Below are positions 48,435-58,601 of a stretch of 64,000 nucleotides of DNA, in pieces. The notes under the pieces are model-generated. The model was given only the letters and a program-made list of their open reading frames with translations, was not told where the DNA came from and did not search any database. The stretch covers positions 1 through 64,000 of the forward strand of contig QKAF01000009.1 of the NCBI GenBank assembly GCA_003246455.1, read 5' to 3'. The position numbers and the translations under genes are program-made. The stretch is from Bacteroidota bacterium (GTDB lineage: Bacteria > Bacteroidota > Ignavibacteria > SZUA-365). Every line of letters begins with the position of its first letter. Position 1 is the first letter of the stretch.

Positions 48435-50564
48435 TTATTCTTCGGTATTGTAGTACATGTTGACGTAGTCCGACACCATGCGGTCGGTATTGAACTGCGG
48501 GATGAGCGTCTCCATCGAATTGCGGATGCGCTGAATCCACTTCCGGGGAATTCCGAATTCGTCGCGATCGTAAAATTCGGGGATTACCTCCTTCTCGAGT
48601 ATCGTGTAGAGGAATTCCGCGTCGTTGGCGTCCTGCTGCTCCTGGTCCTCGAGATTCGCGTCGTCGCCGATGCTCCAGCCGTTGGAACCGTTGTAGCCTT
48701 CACGCCACCACCCGTCCTGGATGCTCAGGTTGAGGCCGCCGTGGATCACGATCTTCATCCCGCTCGTCCCGCTCGCCTCCATCGGCCGGCGGGGATTGTT
48801 GAGCCAGATGTCGACGCCCGAAATCATGTGCCGCGCAACGTTGATGTCGTAGTTTTCGAGGAAAACGACCTTGCCGAACAGCGCGGGATTCTTGCTGTAG
48901 CCGACGATCTCCTGGATGTACTGCTTGCCCATGTCGTCCCGGGGGTGCGCTTTCCCGGCGAAGACCAGCTGTACGGGACGGTCCGGATGGTTGATCATTT
49001 CGACGACGCGCGCGAACTCCTTGAAAAACAGCGGCGCGCGTTTATACGTCGCGAACCGCCGCGCGAAGCCGATGGTCAGGGCATCCGGGTTCAGGATGCC
49101 GTCCTGGGCGACGCTGTAATCGGCGCCGGACCGCTGGAACTGATGCCGCATGATGCGGCGGACGTACTCGATCAGATCGCGGCGCAGGCCGTACCGCAGC
49201 GCCCAGAGATCCTCGTCGGGGATGAGTTCCGGATCGGACACCTGCGTCCAGATCGCCTGCTTCTTCAGATAGTAGATCCACTTGGCGCCAAGGTGCTTGT
49301 GCCAGAACTGGCGGGTGCGGTTCGCCATCCACCCGAGGATATGCACTCCGTTGGTGATGTGGCCGATCGGCACCTGCGATGGATCGCTGACGTTGAAAAA
49401 TCCTGCCCACATCTCCCGGCTCACCTGCCCGTGCAGCTCGCTGACGCCGTTCGCGGCGCGCGACATTTTCAGTGCCAGCACGGTCATGCAGAAACTTTCG
49501 GCGCTGTCGTCGCGGTGTTCGCGGCCGTACGAGAGCAGGTCGTGGTGTTCGAGCCCGAGGCTCTGCCGGAACCCCAGCATAAGGTGATCGAGCAGATCAG
49601 GGGTGAACCGGTCGTGCCCCGCCGGGACGGGGGTATGGGTCGTGAACACGCATTTCCTGCGGACCCACTCCTCTGCGGCCTCGCGCGCGTCACCGCGGGA
49701 GAGCCGCTCACGCAGGAGTTCGAGCGTCAGAAACGCACTGTGCCCCTCGTTCATGTGATACACGGTGGGATACCTGTCGAGCTGCCGCAGATAGCGCACG
49801 CCGCCGATCCCCAGGATGATTTCCTGCATGACGCGCGTCGTGCTGTCGCCGCCGTAAACGCGAGCCGTGATTTCGCGGTAATGCAGATCATTTTCCGGCC
49901 GGTTCGTGTCGAGCAAGTAGATCACGGCGCGGCCGACGTTGACCCGGTAGGCGTGGAATGTCACGATGCTGTGCCCGATCTCCACCGATGCGGTGATCGG
50001 ATTGCCGGCGTCGTCCGTGACGAGGGCAACCGGGAGATTCTTCGGGTCCACGAGCGGATAACTTTCATGCTGCCAGCCGTCGGGTCCAAGAGTCTGCTGG
50101 AAATACCCGTTGCGGTAGAACAGGCTGACGCCGATGAAGGGCACCCCCAGATCGCTCGCCGACTTCGTGTGATCCCCGGCCAGAACGCCGAGACCGCCTG
50201 AATAGATCGGGAGACACTCGTGGAGACCGAACTCCGCGCTGAAGTAGGCAATCAGCCGCCCGTCGGGTCCCTGGGTATGCACGTTGTACCACGTGTCTTC
50301 CTTCGCCATGTACGCGTCGAATTCCTGGATGACGTCCTCGACGAACTCGAGGAACTCCCTCTCGCACAGCCGCGCCTGCAGTTCCTCGTTCGATATCGAC
50401 AGGAGAACGGCGACGGCATTGTGGTTCGACGATCGCCACTTTCGCTCGGAGAGCGCCTTGAAGATGTCCTGTGCCTTGGGGTTCCAGGTCCACCAGAGAT
50501 TGTATGCCAGACGGTGCAGACCCTCTATCGCCTGCGCCGTGCGCTGCATGAATGCTGCATTCAT
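48435..50564 (-). CDS. glgP: Alpha-glucan (glycogen) phosphorylase, GT35
   Basis: 709 residues from ATG 50564 (GAGG eight bases before it). In-frame ATG 50597 and a GTG-like extension to 50828 exist but have weaker sites, and the extension has no family similarity. The N-terminal GLHRLAYNLWWTWNPKAQD is typical of the short bacterial/archaeal AgpA-like phosphorylases. The PLP Lys is in GTSGMKIVIHGGLNLSI, and FAGKAHPRDDMGKQYI and LENYDINVARHM are conserved. It releases glucose 1-phosphate from glycogen. No other glycogen gene is adjacent. Its promoter gives a leader of about 150 bases. Confidence 0.94.
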   Translation of the reverse strand: MNAAFMQRTAQAIEGLHRLAYNLWWTWNPKAQDIFKALSERKWRSSNHNAVAVLLSISNEELQARLCEREFLEFVEDVIQEFDAYMAKEDTWYNVHTQGPDGRLIAYFSAEFGLHECLPIYSGGLGVLAGDHTKSASDLGVPFIGVSLFYRNGYFQQTLGPDGWQHESYPLVDPKNLPVALVTDDAGNPITASVEIGHSIVTFHAYRVNVGRAVIYLLDTNRPENDLHYREITARVYGGDSTTRVMQEIILGIGGVRYLRQLDRYPTVYHMNEGHSAFLTLELLRERLSRGDAREAAEEWVRRKCVFTTHTPVPAGHDRFTPDLLDHLMLGFRQSLGLEHHDLLSYGREHRDDSAESFCMTVLALKMSRAANGVSELHGQVSREMWAGFFNVSDPSQVPIGHITNGVHILGWMANRTRQFWHKHLGAKWIYYLKKQAIWTQVSDPELIPDEDLWALRYGLRRDLIEYVRRIMRHQFQRSGADYSVAQDGILNPDALTIGFARRFATYKRAPLFFKEFARVVEMINHPDRPVQLVFAGKAHPRDDMGKQYIQEIVGYSKNPALFGKVVFLENYDINVARHMISGVDIWLNNPRRPMEASGTSGMKIVIHGGLNLSIQDGWWREGYNGSNGWSIGDDANLEDQEQQDANDAEFLYTILEKEVIPEFYDRDEFGIPRKWIQRIRNSMETLIPQFNTDRMVSDYVNMYYNTEE

Positions 50565-50718
50565 TGGAAAAGCCTCGATTCTTGCTTGTGAAATCATGTC
50601 CGTCCCGGCCTGCAAAACGGAATACGGGCCGTCGCCCTCTTGCCGTCGTACGCCGGCTTCCGCGTGTTCGCGCTTCGCTCTGAACAGGGGATCCGGTGAA
50701 TAATCGGTACAGATAGAG

Positions 50719-50748
50719 CAAAATAGCGGGACCGGCCTGAAGTTCCAA
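50719..50748 (-). promoter_or_regulatory. Predicted glgP promoter
   Basis: Minus strand TTGGAA, 17 bases, then TATTTT followed by G, a full fit to the local pattern. It lies about 155 bases before the chosen glgP start. Confidence 0.55.
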
Positions 50749-50857
50749 CACACAACCGCCCGATGAAATTCCTCAAGGAATGAGATGCCTGTCCGGCGGT
50801 CTCTCCCGCCGCCGATCCCCGGCGACAATGCGAATGATTGCGGCGAATGTTCCCGCG

Positions 50858-52345
50858 TCAGGGGGTGATGTTCGCGGATTGATTCGCGGAACTGCGGGGA
50901 TTCTGAAACAGCAGATTATCCGCTCGCAATGTCCGGCGTATCATCATGACGCCGTCCGGATCCTTCAGCGCCGTGAAGGCCTCCGCCAGGGATGCCGCGA
51001 GGGAATCCCGAAGGATGCGGCGTTCCTCCCCGGCCGCAAGCTGCAGCCATGCATGCTGCGTGAACATCGTTCCGAGCAGCGACCGCACCCGGCGCGCGTC
51101 ATCGCGGTGCTGCCGCGCTTCTGCGAGCGCCCGGCGTATCCGTGTCTCCGCGCGCTCGGCGTCGCCTCCTTTCCCCGCATAGTTCATCCCGCGAACGGCA
51201 TGCACGGCGTCAGGATCCGGGGCTTCGCGCTCGATCCGGCTGCGGAATCGGCTTCGCAGCGTCACGGCGATCATGGACGGGGCACGGGCCACACCCGCGT
51301 CGTTGAGGAGGTAGACGATCCCGCGGCACTGCACCGCGGTGAGATTCGTGCGGACGAGGTCCAGGCCGGCCCGGAGGATCAAATCCCCTGTCGCTCCTTC
51401 GAGCATGGGGAGAATGCGCAGGATGGCACTGCGGATGAACAGTCCCTGATTGTAGCAGCGGTCATGATCTCCGAACTGGTACCCTTTCCGCTGGCGCAGC
51501 GCCTGGAGTTCCGCGCCCGGGTTCTCGAATCCGAGGAGTTCCAGGGCCCCGAAGGCATCGGAAAACCCGATCTCCACGAAGTACGGAACGCTGTCGCGCT
51601 GGCACATTCGGGCGACGCGCCGCTGCAATTCGGCACGTCCCCGCGCCGCGCGCACGTTCGAAATGATATTCGAGGCTTCGTTCTTGTATCCGAGATCGGA
51701 ATACGTTCCGCGCGGAATGCTCGTGATGCGAACGAGCGGAGCGTCAAAATCGACTGTCAGGAGATGCAGTGCGTCCGCCCGACCGCGTTCCCTCCCGAGA
51801 CGGCTGTCGAGACCGATGAGCAGAATGTCGAGCGTGCGTGTCGAGGGACGCGGCAGTCCACGAAGGACATCATCCGCGTACTCGGGAAGGGGCGGCGGCA
51901 GCGCGGCGGGCGGCGCGGCCGGCGCGATCGTCTCGCGGCCGGTCCCAACGGAATCACTACGGGCCGACGGCGCGGAATCGCCACGCACGGCGAGGGAAGC
52001 CGATGAGCCCCCCGAGACTTCCTCTCCCTGCAGCATCGGAGGCATGGCACTGCTGTCGAACAGTCGCATGACCGCTTCCTTTGCTTCCTCCCTGAACCCG
52101 GGCTGGAGTTCCGCATGCACCGTATTGATGGAGACGGCGGCGGACCGAACGACCTCGCGGGCGGCGCGCCGTCCGACTTCCGCGGGATCCGGGGGTGCGT
52201 ACCGTTCGGGACCGACATGGGACAGGATTGCCCAGGCGGTAAAGAACGCGGCCACCGACCCCGTTGCCATAAGCGCGTGACGGAGCAGGCGGCGCCTCCG
52301 CTGCCGGCGCAGCAGATACTGTCGATGCCGTTCAAAGGTGTTCAT
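50858..52345 (-). CDS. LytR-CpsA-Psr (LCP)-like membrane protein
   Basis: 495 residues from ATG 52345; GTG 52351 is two codons earlier. A basic N-terminus is followed by a membrane span (ALMATGSVAAFFTAWAILS) and an Ala/Pro-rich linker (about 130-155). The LCP domain starts at about 168: DILLIGLDSRLG, GRADALHLLTVD, and RITSIPRGTYSD give the acidic and arginine residues that bind pyrophosphate-lipid in known LCP enzymes. The C-terminal 150 residues are helical and unassigned. LCP enzymes attach polyprenyl-linked glycans to peptidoglycan or proteins; their role in Gram-negative bacteria is poorly known. It follows the LysM transglycosylase gene by 48 bases. Confidence 0.8.
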   Translation of the reverse strand: MNTFERHRQYLLRRQRRRRLLRHALMATGSVAAFFTAWAILSHVGPERYAPPDPAEVGRRAAREVVRSAAVSINTVHAELQPGFREEAKEAVMRLFDSSAMPPMLQGEEVSGGSSASLAVRGDSAPSARSDSVGTGRETIAPAAPPAALPPPLPEYADDVLRGLPRPSTRTLDILLIGLDSRLGRERGRADALHLLTVDFDAPLVRITSIPRGTYSDLGYKNEASNIISNVRAARGRAELQRRVARMCQRDSVPYFVEIGFSDAFGALELLGFENPGAELQALRQRKGYQFGDHDRCYNQGLFIRSAILRILPMLEGATGDLILRAGLDLVRTNLTAVQCRGIVYLLNDAGVARAPSMIAVTLRSRFRSRIEREAPDPDAVHAVRGMNYAGKGGDAERAETRIRRALAEARQHRDDARRVRSLLGTMFTQHAWLQLAAGEERRILRDSLAASLAEAFTALKDPDGVMMIRRTLRADNLLFQNPRSSANQSANITP

Positions 52346-52393
52346 GCACACCGGTATTCGGTCCGGTTCACGGACCCTGCGAAAAGAAAGACG

Positions 52394-55300
52394 CTATTGC
52401 GTGGTGTAGTAGACGATTTTCTGGCCGATTTTGAGGAACTCACCCAGGTCATTCCACTCGACGAGGCGCGACACCGGAATGCCGAGCGAACGGGAAATGC
52501 TGTTGAGTGTCTCCCCTTTGACGACCACATGCTCATGACGTACCCCGTTTTCAGGGGTCGCCGGTGCTGCCTGGGCGCCTTTGTCCGCGCCGGCGGGTTT
52601 CGCGACTGTCCGTCCCTGGACTTTCACGCTCGTACGTACGGCGGCGTCCTGACGCAGTTCCCCGGCGGGCGTCCGTGCGGGCGCTTCCGCGGCGGCACTG
52701 TCGGCCTTCAGCGAGACGCTTTTCGCAGCGGTGCCGCTGGCAGGATTCTTCGCGACCGGCGTCTCTGCATGCGATCCGGGCTGCGATTCCGAATCCGGAC
52801 CGACCACCTTCAGTTTCTGCCCGACGCTGAGGCTGCTCGACTTCAACCCGTTGATCTTCTTGAGCTGATCGACGGACAGACCGGCTGCACGGGCGATGCG
52901 GTAAAGATTGTCGCCGGGCTGCACTGTGTATACGCCGTCGACGGCTGCCAGCCCGCTGGCCGGATCGTCCTTAACCACCGGATCCGGCTGCGTGGCTGCC
53001 GGGGCGGCCTTCGTCTCTTCCGCTGCAGTCTTCGTGTCAGCAGGCGTCGACGCGTCCGATCCGGGAACGGGTTTGGCCGGCGCTGCCTTGGCCGGAGCCG
53101 CTTTCTTCTCAGCCGGAGCAGCCTTCTTTTCTGCTGGCACGGCTTTCGTTTCTGCTGCCGCCGTTTTCCCGGGCACGGGAGCGGCCTTCGCGGCAGGGGC
53201 GACATCCGTGCTGTTTTCCTTCGCGACCGCCGGAGCAGCCCGGCGCACGATCAGCTTCTGTCCGACCTGGATATTCGGATTCGGCATCGCATTCCACTGC
53301 ATGAGGTCGTCGACCGACACGGCGTGCATCACCGCAATGCGGTAAAGGGTCTCGCCCTTGCCCACGGTGTAGACCGAATCTTCCTGGACAGCAGTGCGCT
53401 GTGCCGGTGCCGCTTTCACGACCGCGGGCTTTGCCGCATTCTTCTCCGCCTGCGGAGCTGCAGCGTCGGCTTTGCGCTTGCCGCTGCCGGGTTTCTCCTG
53501 CGCTGCCGTTTCCGGACTTGTTCCCGCGGCGTCGGACTGCACCTTGAGCGTGCTGCCGCTGGCGATGCGCGTACTCTTGAGTCCGTTCCACTCCATGAGG
53601 TTCTGTATCGTCACGTTGAACGCGTCCGCGATGCTCGCCAGAGTCTCTCCCCGCTGCACGGTATGCTCAAACGTCGATGCGCCGGCGCCCGCTTCGATTC
53701 CGGTGGCGGGACCGTGCACACTGGCCTGCGACGCGTACCCGGCCGCACTGCTCGTGGCGCTGCCGCCGGGGGCCGCGGTGCTCTCTGCCGGGTGAAGTTC
53801 GGCCAGCAGCGGTGCTTCATCCTCCACGGGCTGATCCTTTTTCACCCACACGTCCATCGTCTTTCCCGCGATGAGGCGATCATCGGAAGCCATGCCGTTC
53901 CATGTCATCAGGTCCGCGACCGTCACGCCGAAATTCCTGGCGAGTCCGCCGAGGGTCATGCCGTTTTCCACCTTGATCGTCAGCTTCTGCCGTCCGTTGG
54001 TGCGCGCTGTCGGATCGGCTTCACTGTCGGGGTTGGCGATGTTGTCCATGGCGACCTTGATCGACGAGGTCGTCGTGACCTGCTTTTTCGGGATCCGGAG
54101 TATCTCCCCGATGCGCAGATGCCGCGCGCTGTTCAGTTCGTTGGTCTTGACGATCTGCCCGACCGAGACGTTGTACTTCTTCGCGATCTTGTACAGGTTG
54201 TCGCCGCGCTTGACCTTGTAATCGACGATCACGGTTTCCGTGGTGCTGCGCACCTCCACCTTGCCGATGTTGGCGGCGAAGGTTGCGGAGCGTCCCTTCG
54301 GAATACGCAGATCGAACGGCCGCGGCGGTGTCAGCGGCTGCAGCAGGGTCGGATTGAGCAGCTGCATCTCTTCCTCGCTGCTTCCGACCACAAGTGCGAG
54401 GTCCTTTATCTGATAGGGTTTGTCGGTGCTGACGACATCAAACTCGAGCGGACGCTCCATCTCGATCGAGGCGAAATCGTACTCTTTGGGATCGAGCGCC
54501 ACGATCGCCGCCGCGATGAACCGCGGGACATAGTTCTGGGTCTCACGCGGCAGGTAGGGGCGCACTTCCCAGTACGACGGGTTCGTTTTGCCCGATTTCT
54601 TGATGGCGCGCGAAATCCGTCCCGCGCCGGCATTGTACGCGGCAAGCGCGAGATGCCAGTCGTTGAACCGATTGTAGAGATCGCGCAGATGCCGCGCGGC
54701 CGCGCGGGTCGCTTTCTCGGGATCGCAGCGGTCATCGGTGTGCCAATCCCCTTTCAGCCCGTACATTTCACCCGTCGATTTCAGAAACTGCCACAGCCCG
54801 ACGCAGGCCGCCCACGACCGCGCGACGGGATTGACGCCGCTTTCGATCATCGAGAGGAAAATGATTTCGTCGGGCATTCCCTCTTCTTTCAGAATCGGGC
54901 GCATAACGGGGAAATACCTGCCGGAGCGTTCGATCCACTTCACGAAATGCTTGCGCATCTTGGTGGTGAAATAGATGATGTTCTTTTCTACCTCCGTGTT
55001 CAGCGGGAGCGGGATCGTGGTCGCAGGGGGCTCCTTGAAAGCGATCTGCGAGAGGTCGATCGTATCGGCTTCCGCCGCGTCGTCGGCGAGCGATGCCAGG
55101 GCGGACATCGGCACGTCGATTTCCGACTGCTCGATGGTCGTCGCGCAGGCGCGGTACAGGGCACGCAGGCGCGCCGAAAGTTCGGTGTACGTCGCGTCCT
55201 CGTCGATCTCGGGGAGATAACTGGCGCGGTCCAGTTTTTCACTGGCCTGTGTACACTGATCGATGGAGGTCAGCGTGTCGCCGTTCTCCAGCGCCTTCGC

Positions 55301-55591
55301 CGCAAGCACGATGTGCATGCGCGCGCGGTCGAGCAGGGGTTCCTTATCGATGGCGCTCACGTCCAGCGGCGGCGGCGCACCGTCGAGCGTAAGCTCGGGG
55401 CGCGGCAGGAACGGAGCGGAGGGATCGGGAGCAAGCGTGTCGAGAAGCGCAGCGGTCGACAGGCTGTCGTCGGCGCGTTCTTCCTTCGTCAATTCCCCCT
55501 GGGAGGAACAGGCGGCGGCGAACGCAGCGATGAGACCAGCGAGCAAAACGGATGAGATTCCCCGCGAGCGGAACACGTCGATCGAAAACAT
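52394..55591 (-). CDS. MltD-like lipoprotein lytic transglycosylase with six LysM domains
   Basis: 1065 residues from ATG 55591, which gives a lipoprotein signal ([16 protein letters not shown]). The transglycosylase domain (about 225-340) has the catalytic Glu in [12 protein letters not shown], the [10 protein letters not shown] segment and AYNAGAGRI. Six LysM domains follow at about 455, 535, 640, 738, 888 and 1015 (for example [45 protein letters not shown]). Between domains 4 and 5 lies an Ala/Lys/Pro-rich linker of repeated KKAAPAE units. MltD usually has two or three LysM domains, so this one is greatly extended. It cleaves peptidoglycan in the periplasm while anchored to the outer membrane. 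Confidence 0.93.
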   Translation of the reverse strand: MFSIDVFRSRGISSVLLAGLIAAFAAACSSQGELTKEERADDSLSTAALLDTLAPDPSAPFLPRPELTLDGAPPPLDVSAIDKEPLLDRARMHIVLAAKALENGDTLTSIDQCTQASEKLDRASYLPEIDEDATYTELSARLRALYRACATTIEQSEIDVPMSALASLADDAAEADTIDLSQIAFKEPPATTIPLPLNTEVEKNIIYFTTKMRKHFVKWIERSGRYFPVMRPILKEEGMPDEIIFLSMIESGVNPVARSWAACVGLWQFLKSTGEMYGLKGDWHTDDRCDPEKATRAAARHLRDLYNRFNDWHLALAAYNAGAGRISRAIKKSGKTNPSYWEVRPYLPRETQNYVPRFIAAAIVALDPKEYDFASIEMERPLEFDVVSTDKPYQIKDLALVVGSSEEEMQLLNPTLLQPLTPPRPFDLRIPKGRSATFAANIGKVEVRSTTETVIVDYKVKRGDNLYKIAKKYNVSVGQIVKTNELNSARHLRIGEILRIPKKQVTTTSSIKVAMDNIANPDSEADPTARTNGRQKLTIKVENGMTLGGLARNFGVTVADLMTWNGMASDDRLIAGKTMDVWVKKDQPVEDEAPLLAELHPAESTAAPGGSATSSAAGYASQASVHGPATGIEAGAGASTFEHTVQRGETLASIADAFNVTIQNLMEWNGLKSTRIASGSTLKVQSDAAGTSPETAAQEKPGSGKRKADAAAPQAEKNAAKPAVVKAAPAQRTAVQEDSVYTVGKGETLYRIAVMHAVSVDDLMQWNAMPNPNIQVGQKLIVRRAAPAVAKENSTDVAPAAKAAPVPGKTAAAETKAVPAEKKAAPAEKKAAPAKAAPAKPVPGSDASTPADTKTAAEETKAAPAATQPDPVVKDDPASGLAAVDGVYTVQPGDNLYRIARAAGLSVDQLKKINGLKSSSLSVGQKLKVVGPDSESQPGSHAETPVAKNPASGTAAKSVSLKADSAAAEAPARTPAGELRQDAAVRTSVKVQGRTVAKPAGADKGAQAAPATPENGVRHEHVVVKGETLNSISRSLGIPVSRLVEWNDLGEFLKIGQKIVYYTTQ
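53070..53162 (-). repeat. Low-complexity Ala/Lys/Pro linker repeat in the LysM transglycosylase
   Basis: The coding strand encodes [23 protein letters not shown] and similar units, repeating a short GCTGAGAAGAAAGC-like sequence. It may vary in copy number by slippage; no frame disruption is seen. Confidence 0.6.
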
Positions 55592-55690
55592 ACAACCTCG
55601 GGTCGGGTGGATGGAGGACTCGCCGCGAGCCGTTCCGGCCGGCGGCGATGTGATCATCCGGCGTCGTTCACCGAATCTGAATCAGCAGGA

Positions 55691-55719
55691 AACCTACGAA
55701 TGTATCTTGAGAAAATCAA
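55691..55719 (-). promoter_or_regulatory. Predicted promoter of the LysM transglycosylase / LCP operon
   Basis: Minus strand TTGATT, 17 bases, then TAGGTT followed by T. The leader would be about 90 bases. Confidence 0.5.
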
Positions 55720-55746
55720 TGAAATGAATGCCGTAAGATATTGGAA

Positions 55747-57429
55747 TCATTGACTGGCGGTACTTCCTTCCGCCGTCGGCGATCCCGTTCCGTTGACACC
55801 GCCCGCTTCGGCTGTTTTCTCGAAAATCAGAACGCCGAAGGTCTGATCGGGAGCAATGATCTGCTCCAGCAGCTTGAAATGCGGATTCTGCTGGAAGTAC
55901 TCCATCGGGACATCACCGCCGAACTGGCTGTTGCCGTAATGGCTGTCCCAGACCATGATCGATCCGGTCGGCGCCTTCTCGAGTTCCTCGATCCGCAGGC
56001 CGCGATCCCGGTTCGCATCGTTGATGTCGATATCCGCGAAATAGCGGAAGAGAACGTGGTTCCCGTAGAGCGGACGCGAACGGAATTCCTCCGGCTGCTC
56101 AAGGTACCATTCCGCTGCCTGCTTCACCGTGCTTGCCTCCGTATCGAGCTTCCGCGGCTGCTCGGCATAGACAGTGAAGCCGACGAGCACGGCGACCAGC
56201 AGCACGCTGACCACCGCACCGTTGAAGATTCTCGCCGAGGCATACAGCGCGTATACCGCGAGGAGGCCGATGATCACGGAAACGTGATCGTAGCGCGGCG
56301 CGTCGATGAGGATCAGTCCGTTGGTATCACGCGCGAGAAAGATCAGGCTGATGATCGTGAATCCGCCGAGAATGGCATAATTCACCACGGGCGTGCGGTT
56401 CTCGAGCATCGCATTCACCCCTTTGGCTGCGTAGATCGCCGTCAGCGGAGCGATGGAGAGCAGATACCGCCAGTGGCCAGGGTTCGCGCCGAAGTTCGGC
56501 ACGTCCCACGCGGAAACGACCGCCCACGCGAACATGATCGTGAAGGTGAAAAACAGGAATCCGTGTTCGCTGAGCGTTTCCTTCATCCGGTCGAAGGGGT
56601 AGAAGGATTTCCAGTATCCCAGAACGAGCAGCGGGAGCACCACCGGACCCACCATATAGATGTACGTTCCGAAATAGTGCCAGAACGGTTTGTGGGGAAC
56701 CTCGACGCCGAGGCCGATGCGCTGCATGTCGTCGAGCATCCACATGATATTCCCGGTGGACGCCCACCCGATCAGCGCGAGGACGAGCGGCGTCCAGGCC
56801 AGCAGCAGGAAAGGGATCCACTGTCGGCGCATGAGAAACAGCACGCCGAGTCCGATGCTCACAAGCGCGAATTCCTGTCGGATGGCAAAGACATACGACG
56901 AGGTGATCGCGGCCCAGATCCACCGTTCCCGGTAGTAGAAGTACAGGGACAGAACGATGAACAGCCCCGCGGTGATTTCCGAATAGGCCCGGAACGAAAG
57001 CTGGAGATACAGCGGCTGCGCCGCGAGGAAGATGGCAGCGAGCGACGCGTTCTTCATCTTCATTGCGCGTCCGAGCTTGTAAGTCATGACTACGGTCAGC
57101 GCGGAGATGATGCAGTGCGCCAGCACAACGCCCGTGAACCCGAACAGTCCGGGAACGACGAGGAGGATTTTCCATCCCGGTTTGGGCTGGTTTCCCATGA
57201 TCGAGAAGGGATCGCCCCAGAACTGCCGGATGTTGCGGTAGTGACCGATTTCATCGTCCTGGTAAAATCCGGTCGAGCCATGGCTGAACCAGTAATACAG
57301 CAGCACGAGCAAGGGCAGCAGGAGCCAGATGTACCTGTCCAGAAAATCGTCGAGATTGAATGCAGGCGGAATCGTCTTCGATTCCGCTCTTCCTGCGCTT
57401 CCCTGCCTGCTTTTTCTTGTCTTCACCAT
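55747..57429 (-). CDS. GT-C (GT39/ArnT-like) membrane glycosyltransferase
   Basis: 560 residues with about ten hydrophobic segments. The first periplasmic loop has FYQDDEIGHYRN, the acidic metal/catalytic motif of GT-C enzymes. Further on YRERWIWAAITSSYVFAIRQEF and RYLLSIAPLTAIYAAKG fit dolichyl/undecaprenyl-phosphate-mannose-type transferases. The C-terminal 150 residues form a periplasmic domain. It transfers a sugar from a polyprenyl phosphate to a glycan or lipid outside the inner membrane. Its ATG lies after the GT4 gene stop by five bases, in the same operon. Confidence 0.82.
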   Translation of the reverse strand: MVKTRKSRQGSAGRAESKTIPPAFNLDDFLDRYIWLLLPLLVLLYYWFSHGSTGFYQDDEIGHYRNIRQFWGDPFSIMGNQPKPGWKILLVVPGLFGFTGVVLAHCIISALTVVMTYKLGRAMKMKNASLAAIFLAAQPLYLQLSFRAYSEITAGLFIVLSLYFYYRERWIWAAITSSYVFAIRQEFALVSIGLGVLFLMRRQWIPFLLLAWTPLVLALIGWASTGNIMWMLDDMQRIGLGVEVPHKPFWHYFGTYIYMVGPVVLPLLVLGYWKSFYPFDRMKETLSEHGFLFFTFTIMFAWAVVSAWDVPNFGANPGHWRYLLSIAPLTAIYAAKGVNAMLENRTPVVNYAILGGFTIISLIFLARDTNGLILIDAPRYDHVSVIIGLLAVYALYASARIFNGAVVSVLLVAVLVGFTVYAEQPRKLDTEASTVKQAAEWYLEQPEEFRSRPLYGNHVLFRYFADIDINDANRDRGLRIEELEKAPTGSIMVWDSHYGNSQFGGDVPMEYFQQNPHFKLLEQIIAPDQTFGVLIFEKTAEAGGVNGTGSPTAEGSTASQ

Positions 57430-57434
57430 CTCGG

Positions 57435-58601
57435 TCAGCTCCGCTCCTTTGCTTTGCTTCGTTGGTACAGTTCCTCGATCCCATCGGCCATGTACTCCCA
57501 GGAGTACTTTTTCTTTTCCTCGATCACGCCGGCACGAAAATCCTCGAACCGGTCGTTCTCAAAGAAAGAAATGACCGCATCCGCGATCGCGGAAGGCTTT
57601 TCTGGGGGCACGATGAATCCGGTGCGCCCGTCGACGATAACCTCGCCCAGTCCGCCGACATCGGTCGCAATCACCGGGCGGTGGAAGTTGTAGGCGATCT
57701 GGATGATGCCGCTCTGGGTGGCAGACTTGTAGGGCAGCGTCATAACGTCGGCGGCGGAAAAATACGCGCCGACTTCTTCGTTCGGCACGTAGTCCGAATG
57801 AAAGATCACCGCGTCGTCGATCCCGAGTCTGCGGACCTGGTCACGGTACTGCGCCTCGTTGTTGTAGAATTCACCGACCACCAGCAGCGTGACGCGCGTT
57901 TTCGCGAGAATCGCGGGCATGGCGTCGAGAATGACGTCCAGCCCCTTGTAATCGCGGACGTATCCGAAAAATAGAAGCACGCGGGCGTCGTCCCCGAGCT
58001 TCATCGCCGGATCCATTTCCCGCAGCTTCGCACGCGCCTCCGTCCGGGAGCTTTCCTCGCCGAAAATCTCGTATACCGGGTGAGGCAGATATGCGAGCAG
58101 CGGATCCTTTTTCCACAGGCGCAGGTCCCGTTCGACAGCACGCGACTGTACGACATAGCTGTCGATGAAGCGGAAGGCGAAGCGCGTCAGCAGTTTGTCT
58201 CCGGGCCGCCGCTCATGCGGAATGACGTTGTCGCAGATGAACATCGTACGCGTGGACCGGCCCCAGCGGGCGATCGCCGCGATGACACCGTACGACGGAG
58301 CGAAAAAAGGCATCCAGAACTTGAACACTATCAGGTCGGCGTGCAGCGCGCGGACGCGGAAGCCCGTGCGAATCCAGTTCAGCGGGTTGATCGAATCGAT
58401 CCATTGCTCGCTCGCGACCGGGACCCCCGCATCCCCGCTCTCCTCCTGGGATTTGCCCGGGAACAGGAGCTTCGGGTACTGGCGGGAGAACGTCACGATG
58501 CGGACATCATGACGCCGCGAAAGGTATTTCCATAACAGTCCGACATAGTGGGCGATACCGCCCCGCAGCGGATACGCCGTGCCGATGAGCACGATGTTCA
58601 T
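57435..58601 (-). CDS. GT4-family glycosyltransferase
   Basis: 388 residues from ATG 58601; the track ORF extends 163 residues upstream into the GT9 gene and is rejected because ATG overlaps the GT9 stop as TGATG. N-terminal IVLIGTAYPLRGGIAHYVGLLWKYL is the GT4 acceptor domain; LLFFGYVRDYKGLDVILDAM and the GIIQIAYNFHRPVIATDVGGLGEVI donor region are conserved. Its Q-rich substitution in the EX7E region (QSGIIQIAY) is a variant. It probably adds a sugar to the LPS core or O-chain. Confidence 0.88.
   Translation of the reverse strand: MNIVLIGTAYPLRGGIAHYVGLLWKYLSRRHDVRIVTFSRQYPKLLFPGKSQEESGDAGVPVASEQWIDSINPLNWIRTGFRVRALHADLIVFKFWMPFFAPSYGVIAAIARWGRSTRTMFICDNVIPHERRPGDKLLTRFAFRFIDSYVVQSRAVERDLRLWKKDPLLAYLPHPVYEIFGEESSRTEARAKLREMDPAMKLGDDARVLLFFGYVRDYKGLDVILDAMPAILAKTRVTLLVVGEFYNNEAQYRDQVRRLGIDDAVIFHSDYVPNEEVGAYFSAADVMTLPYKSATQSGIIQIAYNFHRPVIATDVGGLGEVIVDGRTGFIVPPEKPSAIADAVISFFENDRFEDFRAGVIEEKKKYSWEYMADGIEELYQRSKAKERS

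Noticed and set aside
50565-50857. A small gene between the glgP start and the LCP stop
   Set aside because: The extension of the glgP frame to 50828 lacks similarity and contains the predicted promoter; other frames give only short shadows. A GC-rich hairpin near 50800 has no T run.
52115-55555. 1146-aa plus-strand ORF
   Set aside because: Exact antisense of the LysM transglycosylase gene; its composition is dominated by Arg, Gly and His, with no domain. Result of high GC codon bias.
55741-57693. 650-aa plus-strand ORF
   Set aside because: Antisense to the GT-C membrane transferase; long only because stop codons are rare in this frame.
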